A DNA stretch of 64,000 nt from Arthrobacter sp. Leaf69. Lineage in GTDB: Bacteria; Actinomycetota; Actinomycetes; Actinomycetales; Micrococcaceae. How positions within the stretch are numbered: the stretch's first letter is position 1; each line of letters begins with the position of its first letter. Made by a program: the position numbers and the translations under genes. The notes under the pieces are model-generated. The model was not told the origin of the DNA. It was given only the letters and a program-made list of their open reading frames with translations, and made no database searches. Shown in pieces: positions 44,301-54,623 of this stretch. The DNA is taken from the NCBI RefSeq assembly GCF_001422645.1, contig NZ_LMLR01000015.1, positions 1,104 through 65,103 of the forward strand, given 5' to 3'.

Positions 44301-45245
44301 ATGACAACGGAGACCACAAGCATCCCCGCAAACACCGCCCGGATCCTTGACGGCAAAGCCACCGCCGCGACGATCAAGGCCGAACTGACCGAACGGGTCG
44401 CCGTCCTCAAGGCCCAGGGCATCGTTCCGGGCCTCGGCACCATCCTGGTGGGCTCCGACCCGGGCAGCACCTGGTACGTGGGCGGCAAGCACAAGGACTG
44501 CGCCGAGGTTGGCATCACGTCCATCCGCCGGGACCTGCCGGAGGACACCACCCAGGAGGAGCTGCTGGCCGTGGTCCGGGAGCTCAACGACAACCCGGAA
44601 TGCACCGGCTACATCGTCCAGCTCCCGCTGCCCAAGCACATCGACCAGGACGTCATCCTGGAGGCCATGGACCCCGAGAAGGACGCCGACGGCCTGCACC
44701 CGATGAATCTCGGCCGGCTGGTGGCCAACGTCGGCGGCCCCATGAAGTCCCCACTGCCCTGCACCCCGAAGGGCTGCGTGGAACTGCTCACCCGGCACGG
44801 CATCGACCTCAACGGAAAGCGTGTGCTGGTGGTGGGCCGCGGCGTCACCATCGGCCGACCGGTGGGACTGCTGCTTACCCGCAAGGACGTCAACGCCACG
44901 GTCATCCTGGCCCACACCGGCACCGTCGACCTGCCTGCCGAACTCCGGCAGGCCGACGTCGTGATCGCCGCGGCCGGCCAGCCGCACATGATCAAGGCGG
45001 CGGACCTCAAGCCGGGCGCCATTGTGCTCGACGTCGGCGTCAGCCGCGTCGAGGACGGCTCCGGCAAGGCCGTGGTCACCGGAGACGTGGACCCCGCGGC
45101 GGCCGATGTCGCCGCCTGGCTCTCCCCGAATCCCGGCGGAGTGGGCCCCATGACCCGCGCCATGCTGCTGGCCAACGTGGTGGAAACCGCGGAACGGCAC
45201 GCTGCCGCAGGCAGTAGAGAAAGCAGCAGCTCCGGCCACGCCTAG
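44301..45245 (+). CDS. folD: Bifunctional methylene-THF dehydrogenase/cyclohydrolase
   Basis: A 314-aa enzyme producing 10-formyl-THF from methylene-THF, with [30 protein letters not shown] holds the substrate region (catalytic Lys in KHKD is near 60), and [11 protein letters not shown] and [13 protein letters not shown] carry the NADP site; the C-terminus [17 protein letters not shown] is standard. The C-terminus is about 20 residues longer than usual. ATG just after the glyA stop (4 bases), so same operon. Confidence 0.97.
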   Translation: MTTETTSIPANTARILDGKATAATIKAELTERVAVLKAQGIVPGLGTILVGSDPGSTWYVGGKHKDCAEVGITSIRRDLPEDTTQEELLAVVRELNDNPECTGYIVQLPLPKHIDQDVILEAMDPEKDADGLHPMNLGRLVANVGGPMKSPLPCTPKGCVELLTRHGIDLNGKRVLVVGRGVTIGRPVGLLLTRKDVNATVILAHTGTVDLPAELRQADVVIAAAGQPHMIKAADLKPGAIVLDVGVSRVEDGSGKAVVTGDVDPAAADVAAWLSPNPGGVGPMTRAMLLANVVETAERHAAAGSRESSSSGHA

Positions 45246-45268
45246 TCTCGGAGACGGAACGATCGACC

Positions 45269-45306
45269 CCAGGGCGCCGCCTCCTTCGAAGGAGGCGGCG
45301 CCCTGG
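45269..45306 (+). terminator. Perfect 38-bp palindrome after folD
   Basis: CCAGGGCGCCGCCTCCTTC and its complement form a perfect dyad with a TTCGAA turn 23 bases after the folD stop. It is not followed by a strong T tract (ACGTTTG), so it could terminate weakly or in both directions. Confidence 0.8.
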
Positions 45307-45400
45307 ACGTTTGAGCCCGGGAGATAACGGAACGGCAAACGTCTGGATTTTTTACGAAAAGACTCTTTCATAGTTCGGCTGTTTCCATTACCGTGTTCGG

Positions 45401-46429
45401 GTGCCTGAACTCGCCTCAAAGCAAACCCCACCCTCGGAAGCCTCCCAAAAGGACGCCACCCAAAGCCGTCCCTCAAGTGCCGGCAGCCCCTCCGCTACCG
45501 GCGCTCCGCAGTACGTCATCACTGCCGAAAACCTGACCAAGCGCTACGGGGATGTCGCCGCCGTCGACGGTATCTCCTTCTCCGTGCCCGCCGGCGAGGC
45601 GTTCGGCCTGCTCGGCCCGAACGGCGCCGGCAAGTCCACCACCATGAAGATGATCGGCGGGGTGTCCCAGCGGACCTCCGGAAACCTCACCATCATGGGC
45701 CTGGACCCGGACCAGAACGGCCCGGAGGTCCGCGCGCACCTTGGCGTCGTCCCGCAGCAGGACAACCTGGACGAGGAGCTCAAGGTCCGGGACAACCTGC
45801 TGGTCTACGGCCGCTACTTCGGCCTGCCCATGAGCTACCTCAAGCCCAAGGCCGATGAGCTGCTGGAGTTCGCCCAGCTCACGGACAAGGCCAAATCCAA
45901 GGTCGATGCGCTCTCCGGCGGCATGAAGCGCCGGCTCACCATCGCGCGCTCCCTCATCAACGAACCGCGGATCCTGCTGCTGGACGAGCCCACCACCGGG
46001 CTGGACCCGCAGGCCCGGCACATCCTCTGGGACCGGCTCTTCCGGCTCAAGGAGCAGGGCGTCACCCTGATCCTCACCACCCACTACATGGACGAGGCCG
46101 AGCAGCTCTGCGACCGCCTGATTGTGGTGGACAAGGGCAAGATCATGGCCGAGGGCTCGCCCGCCAGCCTGATCCGCGAGTACTCCACCCGTGAAGTCCT
46201 GGAACTGCGCTTCGGCTCGGAACGCAACGCCACCGTCGGCGCCGAACTCGAAGGGATCGGCGAACGGCTGGAAACCCTGCCGGACCGCGTCCTGATCTAC
46301 GCGCACGACGGCGAGGCCGCCCTCGAAGAGGTCTCCGCCCGCGGACTGCGCCCGGTGACCTCGCTGGTGCGCAGGTCCTCGCTCGAGGACGTCTTCCTGC
46401 GCCTGACCGGCAGGAGCCTCGTTGACTAA
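45401..46429 (+). CDS. ABC exporter ATP-binding protein, DrrA/NodI-type
   Basis: A 342-aa ATPase. After a Ser/Pro-rich tail of about 38 residues come Walker A LLGPNGAGKSTTMKMI (about 75), Q-loop GVVPQQDNLD, signature LSGGMKRRLTIARSL, Walker B ILLLDEPTTGLDPQ and switch TTHYMDEAE; the last 90 residues form the accessory domain (DrrA/lipooligosaccharide group). GTG start; no ribosome site. Two permeases follow, so it forms a drug- or lipid-like exporter. Substrate unknown. Confidence 0.93.
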   Translation: MPELASKQTPPSEASQKDATQSRPSSAGSPSATGAPQYVITAENLTKRYGDVAAVDGISFSVPAGEAFGLLGPNGAGKSTTMKMIGGVSQRTSGNLTIMGLDPDQNGPEVRAHLGVVPQQDNLDEELKVRDNLLVYGRYFGLPMSYLKPKADELLEFAQLTDKAKSKVDALSGGMKRRLTIARSLINEPRILLLDEPTTGLDPQARHILWDRLFRLKEQGVTLILTTHYMDEAEQLCDRLIVVDKGKIMAEGSPASLIREYSTREVLELRFGSERNATVGAELEGIGERLETLPDRVLIYAHDGEAALEEVSARGLRPVTSLVRRSSLEDVFLRLTGRSLVD

Positions 46430-47318
46430 GAAGGCAGAGCTGACGAAGAAGGCAGAGCTGACTCACTCAATTCCGGCCGGCACGACGGCGGTGCCCGCCC
46501 TCCGCGCGCATTCGCCGGAGGTCTCCGCGGCGAAGGCCCGGAAGTGGGGCGCGTTCTACTACGCCGAGCAGGTCCTGCGCGTGATGAAGGGCTACGGCTG
46601 GACCATCGTGATGTACGGCGTCGGGCAGCCAGTCGCCTACCTCTTTGCGATGGGCGTCGGGCTCGCCACCCTCGTGGACACTAACAGCACGGCGGCGTTC
46701 GGCGGGGTCAGCTACCTGGTGTTCATCGCGCCGGCGCTGCTGATCTCGGCCGCCGTGATGACCGCCGCGAACGAGTTCACCTTCCCGGTGATGGACGGTT
46801 TCAAATGGCGCCGGGTCTACTACGGACCGCACGCCTCCCCGTTGACGCCGGAGCAGATCGCGCTCGGACAGATCATCGCCGTCACGGTGCGCCTGCTGCT
46901 GCAGTCCGCCATCTACTTCGGCGTGGTGGCGTTGTTCGGCGCGTCCCCGAGCCCCTGGGGCTGGGCCTCCGTCCTGGTCGCCACCCTTGCCGGGCTGTCC
47001 TTCGGCCTGCCGCTGATGGCCTATGCGGCTTCCATCAAGGAGGACAAGGGCCAGTTCGCCATGGTGATGCGCTTCATCGTGATGCCGTTGTTCCTGTTTT
47101 CCGGGACCTTCTTCCCGCTGGACACCCTTCCCCTCGCCGTGCGCTGGATCGGCTGGATCTCCCCGATCTGGCACGGAACGGAGCTGGGCCGGGTGCTTAG
47201 CTACGGCTACGAGGAGCCCCCGCTGCTGACCATCGCGCACGTTGTGTTCCTGCTGGCGCTGTGCGTCGTCGGCTGGGTCCTGACCAAACGCCAGTTCGTC
47301 AAAAGGATGGGCGGATGA
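46422..47318 (+). CDS. ABC exporter permease 1 (ABC-2 type)
   Basis: A 298-aa ABC-2 family permease with about six membrane segments in the C-terminal 240 residues (MYGVGQPVAYLFAMGVGLATLV, FIAPALLISAAVMTAANEF, PLFLFSGTFFPLDTLP). The start is TTG at 46422 after AGGAGCCTCG and overlaps the ATPase stop by 8 bases. Its first residues repeat TKKAEL twice, encoded by an 18-bp DNA duplication. It pairs with the next permease as a heterodimer. Confidence 0.88.
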   Translation: MTKKAELTKKAELTHSIPAGTTAVPALRAHSPEVSAAKARKWGAFYYAEQVLRVMKGYGWTIVMYGVGQPVAYLFAMGVGLATLVDTNSTAAFGGVSYLVFIAPALLISAAVMTAANEFTFPVMDGFKWRRVYYGPHASPLTPEQIALGQIIAVTVRLLLQSAIYFGVVALFGASPSPWGWASVLVATLAGLSFGLPLMAYAASIKEDKGQFAMVMRFIVMPLFLFSGTFFPLDTLPLAVRWIGWISPIWHGTELGRVLSYGYEEPPLLTIAHVVFLLALCVVGWVLTKRQFVKRMGG

Positions 47319-48163
47319 GCGCCATCACCACCGGCCCGGGGCCGGGGAACACCAGCGTCACCGAGGCGGCCCGCAACCGGCACTTCGGGTCGCTCTACTC
47401 CCGCAACGTCCGCGCCGTCGTAGCCCGCGGGCTGATGGCCACCAAGAGCAGCAACTGGATGGTGATGCTCTCGGGCTTCTTCGAGCCGGTGCTGTACCTG
47501 ATCTCGATGGGCGTGGGCCTGGGCGCGATCGTCGGCTCGGTGCAGGGGCCCGGCGGCGGGGAAATCTCCTACGCGGCGTACATCGCCCCGGCCCTGCTGG
47601 CCGTGTCCGCGATGAACGGCGCGGTCTACGATTCCACCTGGAACGTGTTCTTCAAGATGAACTTCGCCAAGCTGTACCAGGGCATGCTGTACACCTCACT
47701 GGGCCCGCTGGACGTCGCCATGGGGGAGATTTTCCTGGCCCTGCTCCGCGGCCTGATGTACGCTACAGGATTCACCGCGGTGATGGGCCTGATGGGGCTG
47801 ATCACCACACCGTGGGCCATCCTGATGATCCCGGCCGCGGTGCTGATCGCCTTCGGCTTCGCGAGTTTCGGCATGGGCATCACCAGCTACATGAAGACGT
47901 TCCAGCAGATGGACTGGATCAACTTCGTGATGCTGCCGATGTTCCTCTTCAGCGCCACGTTCTACCCGCTCAGCGTCTACCCGCAGTCCATCCAGTGGCT
48001 CATCCAGGCCATGCCGCTCTGGCACGGCGTGGAGCTGCTGCGGCAGATCAGCGTGGGAGTCTTCACCCCGGCCACCGCAGTGCATATTGGCTACTACCTC
48101 GTGATGATTGCCCTCGGCGTCCTGCTCACCACCGGCCGCCTGCGCAAGCTGTTCCTCAAGTAG
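47315..48163 (+). CDS. ABC exporter permease 2 (ABC-2 type)
   Basis: A 282-aa ABC-2 permease related to permease 1, with the NodJ/DrrB-like FEPVLYLISMGVGLGAIVG, YAAYIAPALLAVSAMNGAVYDSTW and PMFLFSATFYPLSVYPQSIQW. Its ATG overlaps the first permease's stop (ATGA). The tandem permeases with one ATPase suggest a heterodimeric channel. Confidence 0.9.
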   Translation: MSAITTGPGPGNTSVTEAARNRHFGSLYSRNVRAVVARGLMATKSSNWMVMLSGFFEPVLYLISMGVGLGAIVGSVQGPGGGEISYAAYIAPALLAVSAMNGAVYDSTWNVFFKMNFAKLYQGMLYTSLGPLDVAMGEIFLALLRGLMYATGFTAVMGLMGLITTPWAILMIPAAVLIAFGFASFGMGITSYMKTFQQMDWINFVMLPMFLFSATFYPLSVYPQSIQWLIQAMPLWHGVELLRQISVGVFTPATAVHIGYYLVMIALGVLLTTGRLRKLFLK

Positions 48164-48187
48164 GCATCCTTCGAAATAAGGAGAACC

Positions 48188-48544
48188 ATGATCGGCAAAT
48201 GGCAGGCCCTCGTCATCGACTGCGAGGACCCGGACAAACTCGCCAGCTTCTACCAGGAGCTGCTGGGCATGATCCGGGTGCAGGAGGAAGACGAATTCAT
48301 TTCCATCGGCGACGCCGCCGACCGTCCCGCCATCGCGCTCCAGCGCGTTGAACGGCTGGTCCGTCCGCAGTGGCCCGACGCCGACCACCCGCAGCAGATG
48401 CACGTGGACGTGCTCGTCGGGGACCTCGACGCCGCCGAAGCGGAGGTGCTCCGGCTCGGCGCGACCAGCCTCGACGCCGGCACGGACACCTTCCGCGTCT
48501 ACACGGACCCCAGCGGCCACCCGTTCTGCCTGGTCCTGTCGTAG
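48188..48544 (+). CDS. VOC-family protein (glyoxalase/bleomycin-resistance fold)
   Basis: A 118-aa protein that may bind a metal or a small compound. KWQALVIDCEDPDKLASFYQELLGM and HVDVLVGDLDAAEAEVLRLGA are characteristic of the VOC fold, with the ending DPSGHPFCLVLS. AAGGAG precedes the ATG. It lies 24 bases after the exporter permease and may be in the same operon, possibly as a resistance factor. Its stop codon is the first TAG in a 17-bp tandem repeat. Confidence 0.88.
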   Translation: MIGKWQALVIDCEDPDKLASFYQELLGMIRVQEEDEFISIGDAADRPAIALQRVERLVRPQWPDADHPQQMHVDVLVGDLDAAEAEVLRLGATSLDAGTDTFRVYTDPSGHPFCLVLS

Positions 48545-48596
48545 AACCAGTCCTGTCGTAGAACCAGTCCTGTCGTAGAACCTGTCCTGTCTTAAA
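48533..48596. repeat. 17-bp tandem repeat, about 3.7 copies
   Basis: GTCCTGTCGTAGAACCA is repeated at 48533, 48550 and 48567 with a partial copy at 48584. The first copy contains the stop codon of the VOC gene. Confidence 0.93.
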
Positions 48597-48668
48597 GCCG
48601 TGTCCCACGTCTGTTCGCCCGGGGTGGAAGCGGGCCGGGCCGCGGCGGGGGTTTGCGATAATGGGCTC

Positions 48669-49244
48669 ATGCAATCTCTGGGCAACTCCGAGTCTTCCAA
48701 GCCGTCCGCGTACAACACCGCCACGGGCAAGTTCTCCATGCTCCGCATCAGCGGACCCGGAATGATGGTGTTTATCATCGCGTTCGTCGTCGCGGTCATC
48801 TTCGCTGCGAACCAGAACGACGTAGTCGGCTGGATCGTGGCGATCATCGCCGGCTTCTGGCTCGCCCTGGCCGCCTTCGTCGTCTTCAGCATCCAGAAGG
48901 CGGCCCGGAAGGCCGGCGCCAAGCTCACCGAAGCGCAGAACGCCTTCAACGCGGCGGCCGGCCGGGCGCCGTCGTCGGGCAGTGTTGACCACGGCAGCAC
49001 CCGCGTCGTGGAGGTCCGCCGGGAAGCGGACGAGGTCCGGGACCTGAAGCTGGACCACTCGTTCAAGATCGTGCAGGTGCAGGTCCGCGTCGTCGAGCAG
49101 GAGCGGGCGAAGGGCTCGGCCTCGGACCAGGACACGATCCGGCGCGCGCTCGAGACCATCGAGATCACCGCCACTAACGCCCGGGACATGATCAAGTCCT
49201 CCGGCGGCAGGGACGAGCCCGTCTCCGGAACCATTGTCGACTAG
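48669..49244 (+). CDS. Hypothetical membrane protein (two-helix N-terminus)
   Basis: A 191-aa protein with two hydrophobic segments (about 33-50 and 56-78, MVFIIAFVVAVIFAA and WIVAIIAGFWLALAAFVVFS) and a charged cytoplasmic C-terminal region of 110 residues with possible helical character (KLDHSFKIVQVQVRVVEQERAK). I do not recognise the family. An extended -10 TGCGATAAT ends six bases before the ATG and no ribosome site is seen, so a leaderless mRNA is likely. It is followed 10 bases later by exonuclease III. Confidence 0.75.
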   Translation: MQSLGNSESSKPSAYNTATGKFSMLRISGPGMMVFIIAFVVAVIFAANQNDVVGWIVAIIAGFWLALAAFVVFSIQKAARKAGAKLTEAQNAFNAAAGRAPSSGSVDHGSTRVVEVRREADEVRDLKLDHSFKIVQVQVRVVEQERAKGSASDQDTIRRALETIEITATNARDMIKSSGGRDEPVSGTIVD

Positions 49245-49254
49245 AGTGGATCGG

Positions 49255-51233
<1,979 letters not shown>

Positions 51234-51237
51234 GCCA

Positions 51238-51903
51238 ATGTCCTCCGTCAGCAAAGTCACCGCCAGCGAGCCGAAACGCGCCACCGCGCGTGCCGTCAGG
51301 CGCGCCGCTCCGGATGCCGCGGACGCGGGGGACAACGGACAGGGCAGCGAGGGCATCGGCGTCGGCGTGATCCTGGGGTTCCCGGACGAGATCGCCGAGG
51401 AGCTCCAGCGCTGGCGTGCGTCGTTCGGTGATCCCATGGCGGAAGTCATCCCGGCCCACATCACGCTGGTGACCACCACCATGACCCAGGACTGGGAAGC
51501 GACCCGCAGCCATGTCCGCGAGATCGCCAGCCAGCAGGAGCCGTTCAACGTGACCATCGCGGGCACCGGATCCTTCCGGCCGGTGTCCCCGGTGGTGTTC
51601 CTGAACGTCGAGGACGGTTTCGGGGATTGCGTGAACCTGCACCGTCAACTGCAGTCCGGACCCCTGGAACGGGACCTGCCGTTTGCCTATCACCCGCATG
51701 TCACGGTGGCCCACGACGTCGCCCCGGAAAGTCTCGACGAAGCCGAAGCGGTCCTCAAGGATTACCGGGCCACGTTCCCGGTGGCTAGCATGGGACTCTA
51801 CGAGCACGATGACAACGGCATTTGGCAGCTACGGGAAGAGCTTGACTTTGGGACCAAACCTGACGACGACAGAGGCCAGGACGGCACCGCAGGCGCCCGG
51901 TAA
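51238..51903 (+). CDS. 2H phosphoesterase (2'-5' RNA ligase-like)
   Basis: A 221-aa protein with two HxT motifs, PAHITLV (about 80) and YHPHVTVAHD (about 155), typical of 2H-superfamily phosphodiesterases/2'-5' RNA ligases; the N-terminal 50 residues are disordered and charged. A role in RNA processing or cyclic phosphate hydrolysis is plausible but unproven. It follows trpS by four bases and overlaps the next gene by 62 bases. Confidence 0.85.
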   Translation: MSSVSKVTASEPKRATARAVRRAAPDAADAGDNGQGSEGIGVGVILGFPDEIAEELQRWRASFGDPMAEVIPAHITLVTTTMTQDWEATRSHVREIASQQEPFNVTIAGTGSFRPVSPVVFLNVEDGFGDCVNLHRQLQSGPLERDLPFAYHPHVTVAHDVAPESLDEAEAVLKDYRATFPVASMGLYEHDDNGIWQLREELDFGTKPDDDRGQDGTAGAR

Positions 51904-53014
51904 GCCGCCCCTTCCCACCGACCTGGCCGGGCTGAAACTGGAGGTCATCCGCAAGCGGGTCGATTGGGGCAAGGCCCGGCGGTCCGGCGGCGGGCGACTG
52001 GCGTCGCTCATGGCCATGGTCGGGTGGATGCTGGCCCGGCTCAACACCTTGTTACCCCTGCGCGCTTTCCAGCACTACGGCCGCCAGCACGGCCCGCTGA
52101 TGAGTGCCGGCATCGGGTTCAGGATGTTCTTCTCCATCACAGGTCTGTTGGCCACGGGGTTCTCTCTGGCCGGCCTCTTCCTGAGCGGTCAGCCGGCGCT
52201 GCTGGACCAAATCATCAAGAGCGTGGCCCTGACCGCGCCCGGCCTCCTGCAGGTGGACGGCAGCGAGGGCCTGGTTGACCCGTACGCGCTGTTGAACCCC
52301 ACCAGCCTGGGCTGGGCGGCCGTGATCGCCGCCGTGGTGACGGTGTTTACGTCCCTGGGCTGGATCAGCGGCATCCGCGACGGCGTGCGGGGCATGATGC
52401 AGCTCGGCCCGCGGGGCATGAACCCGGTCCTGCAGATACTGCTCGACGTCGGCGCGCTGATCCTGCTGGGAGTGGCCCTGGTGATCAGCGCGGCAGCGTC
52501 GCTGGTGTTCGGCACGGCGGCCGACTGGGTGACGGAGCAGCTGAGCCTCGATCCGTTGCTGGCCGGCCCCCTGACCACCTCCGTGACGATCCTCGTGCCC
52601 CTGCTGCTCGGCTGGGGAACCGCCCTGATCATGTTCCGGGTGGCGGCGGGGCTGAAGCCGGCCCGCCGCGCCCTCCTGGAAGGCACCATCCTCGCCGCGG
52701 TGGGCACCACCGTGCTGCAGATTTTCAGCACCCAGCTGCTGGCCAGTGCGGGCAAGAACCCCATTCTGGCGCCCTTCGCCATCATCATCGGCCTGCTGAT
52801 CTGGTTTAACCTGGTCAGCCAGGTCTACGTCATCTGCGCCGCGTGGATGGCCATCCGGGAGCAGGACCGCAACACGGCGCCGGGTACCACAACCACCGGG
52901 TGGGGCGCCCGGCGCGTCCAGCCGGGCAAAACGCCGGCGGAGCCCCGGCCCGGGCGGACGGCCTGGTCCGCGGCGTTCAGGCGTCGAGGTACTGGTCGGC
53001 CCACGCCGAAATAA
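51842..53014 (+). CDS. YihY/BrkB-family membrane protein
   Basis: A 390-aa protein with about six membrane segments (near 75-105, 115-140, 150-185, 210-240, 255-285 and 295-330) and hydrophilic ends. FRMFFSITGLLATGFSLAGL, ISGIRDGVRGMM and the long cytoplasmic tail match the YihY/UPF0761 (BrkB) family, of unknown function. The best start is TTG at 51842 after GGGAAGAGC; the exact N-terminus is uncertain. It overlaps the convergent hydrolase by 38 bases. Confidence 0.78.
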   Translation: MTLGPNLTTTEARTAPQAPGKPPLPTDLAGLKLEVIRKRVDWGKARRSGGGRLASLMAMVGWMLARLNTLLPLRAFQHYGRQHGPLMSAGIGFRMFFSITGLLATGFSLAGLFLSGQPALLDQIIKSVALTAPGLLQVDGSEGLVDPYALLNPTSLGWAAVIAAVVTVFTSLGWISGIRDGVRGMMQLGPRGMNPVLQILLDVGALILLGVALVISAAASLVFGTAADWVTEQLSLDPLLAGPLTTSVTILVPLLLGWGTALIMFRVAAGLKPARRALLEGTILAAVGTTVLQIFSTQLLASAGKNPILAPFAIIIGLLIWFNLVSQVYVICAAWMAIREQDRNTAPGTTTTGWGARRVQPGKTPAEPRPGRTAWSAAFRRRGTGRPTPK

Positions 53015-53741
53015 TCTTCCCGGCACGGGCCGCCTGGCCCTTGGCCGTCAACAGGTGATCGCTGCCCTCAAGGGACACAAAACTGCGCGGATGCCGCGCC
53101 GTCTGGAAGATGGTGCTGGCGTTCTCGATCCCCACCGTGTTGTCCGTGGGGGAGTGCATCACCAGCAGCGGCTTGCCGAGCCGCTTGATGCAGTCCGTGA
53201 GGTCCGCCTTCTCCAGGTCCTCCACGAAGTGCCGCCGGATCTCCACCCGTTTGCCGCCAAGGTCCACTTCCGCGCTACCCTCACTGAGGATCCGGTCCAG
53301 GGCGGCGTCAAACACGTGGGCCACGTGTTTGGGCGAGAACGGCGCCCCCACGGTCGCGACGGCGTCGAGTTCCGGGATGGCGCCGGCGGCAGCCAGGACG
53401 GCAGCCCCGCCGAAGGAATGGCCCACCAGCAGCGAGACGGGCCGGCCCGAGTCCCGCATGAACTCGGCCGCCTTGACGGTGTCGGCCACTTTGTGGCTAA
53501 AGGACCCCTCCGACCACATCCCCGCTGACTCGCCGAGGCCCAAGTTGTCGAACCGGAGCATGCCCACGCCGTTGTCCGCCAGGGCCTTGCACAGCCGCGA
53601 CGCCGAGGGACTGTCCTTGCCCAGGGTGAAACCGTGCGAGAAGACGCCCCAGCCCTTCACCGGGCCCTCCGGGACATCAACAATGCCGGAGAGCAGTTCG
53701 CCGGTGGAACCCTGGAAGCTGACTTTTTCGGAGCGGGACAC
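52977..53741 (-). CDS. Alpha/beta hydrolase
   Basis: A 254-aa hydrolase with the nucleophile elbow GHSFGGAAVL (Ser near 106), the acid in HSPTDNTV and the catalytic His in GSDHLL. VFSHGFTLGKDS is the oxyanion HG motif. The gene resembles the OsmC-fused esterase family domain and YqiA-like peptidases. GTG start with AAAGGGGAC upstream. Natural substrate unknown. Confidence 0.88.
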   Translation of the reverse strand: MSRSEKVSFQGSTGELLSGIVDVPEGPVKGWGVFSHGFTLGKDSPSASRLCKALADNGVGMLRFDNLGLGESAGMWSEGSFSHKVADTVKAAEFMRDSGRPVSLLVGHSFGGAAVLAAAGAIPELDAVATVGAPFSPKHVAHVFDAALDRILSEGSAEVDLGGKRVEIRRHFVEDLEKADLTDCIKRLGKPLLVMHSPTDNTVGIENASTIFQTARHPRSFVSLEGSDHLLTAKGQAARAGKIISAWADQYLDA

Positions 53742-53768
53742 GGTGTCCCCTTTCGTGAGAGCGGGAGG

Positions 53769-53814
53769 ACGACGACGGCGCCCCCACCCGTGAGGTGAGA
53801 GGCGCCGTCGTCGT
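53769..53814 (-). terminator. Hairpin after sdhB
   Basis: A 14-bp perfect inverted repeat (ACGACGACGGCGCC at 53769-53782 with its complement at 53801-53814) lies 26 bases downstream of the sdhB stop. There is no T run, so termination may be weak. Confidence 0.55.
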
Positions 53815-53839
53815 GATGAATGCTGTGAGTGGCCGGTGG

Positions 53840-54622
53840 CTAGATCTTGCGGGACAGAATGGCCTGCTTGACCTCGGCGATGGCCTGCGTGACCTGGATG
53901 CCGCGCGGGCACGCTTCGGTGCAGTTGAAGGTGGTGCGGCAGCGCCACACGCCTTCCTTGTCGTTGAGGATCTCCAGGCGCATGTCGCCGGCGTCATCGC
54001 GGGAATCGAAGATGAAGCGGTGTGCGTTGACGATCGCGGCCGGGCCGAAGTACTGGCCGTCGGTCCAGAACACCGGGCAGGACGAGGTGCACGCGGCGCA
54101 GAGGATGCACTTGGTGGTGTCGTCGAACCGCTCGCGGTCCTCGGCGGACTGCAGGCGTTCCTTGGTGGGCTCGTGGCCCCGGTTGATCAGGAAGGGCATA
54201 ACCTCGCGGAAGGACTGGAAGAACGGCTCCATGTCCACGATCAGGTCCTTCTCCACCGGAAGGCCCTTGATCGGCTCGACCGTGATGGGCTTGGACGTGT
54301 CCAGGTCCTTCAGGAGGGTCTTGCAGGCGAGGCGGTTGCGGCCGTTGATGCGCATCGCATCGGAGCCGCAGACGCCGTGGGCACAGGACCGGCGGAAGGA
54401 GACGCTGCCGTCCATCTCCCACTTGATCTTGTGCAGGGCGTCGAGGACTCGGTCGGTGCCGTACATGGTGACCTTGAAGTCATCCCACGTGGCGTCCTCG
54501 GAGACCTCAGGGTTGTAGCGGCGCACGCGCAGGGTCACATCGAAGGACGGGATCTCCCCGCCGCCTCCGATGTGGGCGGGCAGTTCGATCTTGGAGGCTG
54601 GCTCAGCGAGTTCAGCGGTCAT
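53840..54622 (-). CDS. sdhB: Succinate dehydrogenase iron-sulfur subunit
   Basis: A 260-aa subunit passing electrons from SdhA to quinone. The 2Fe-2S motif is in FRRSCAHGVCGSDAM...NRLACKT, the 4Fe-4S in CILCAACTSSCPV and the 3Fe-4S/4Fe-4S in CTEACPRGI. TCA cycle and respiration, at the cytoplasmic membrane. It follows sdhA by 1 base. Confidence 0.97.
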   Translation of the reverse strand: MTAELAEPASKIELPAHIGGGGEIPSFDVTLRVRRYNPEVSEDATWDDFKVTMYGTDRVLDALHKIKWEMDGSVSFRRSCAHGVCGSDAMRINGRNRLACKTLLKDLDTSKPITVEPIKGLPVEKDLIVDMEPFFQSFREVMPFLINRGHEPTKERLQSAEDRERFDDTTKCILCAACTSSCPVFWTDGQYFGPAAIVNAHRFIFDSRDDAGDMRLEILNDKEGVWRCRTTFNCTEACPRGIQVTQAIAEVKQAILSRKI

Positions 54623-54623
54623 C

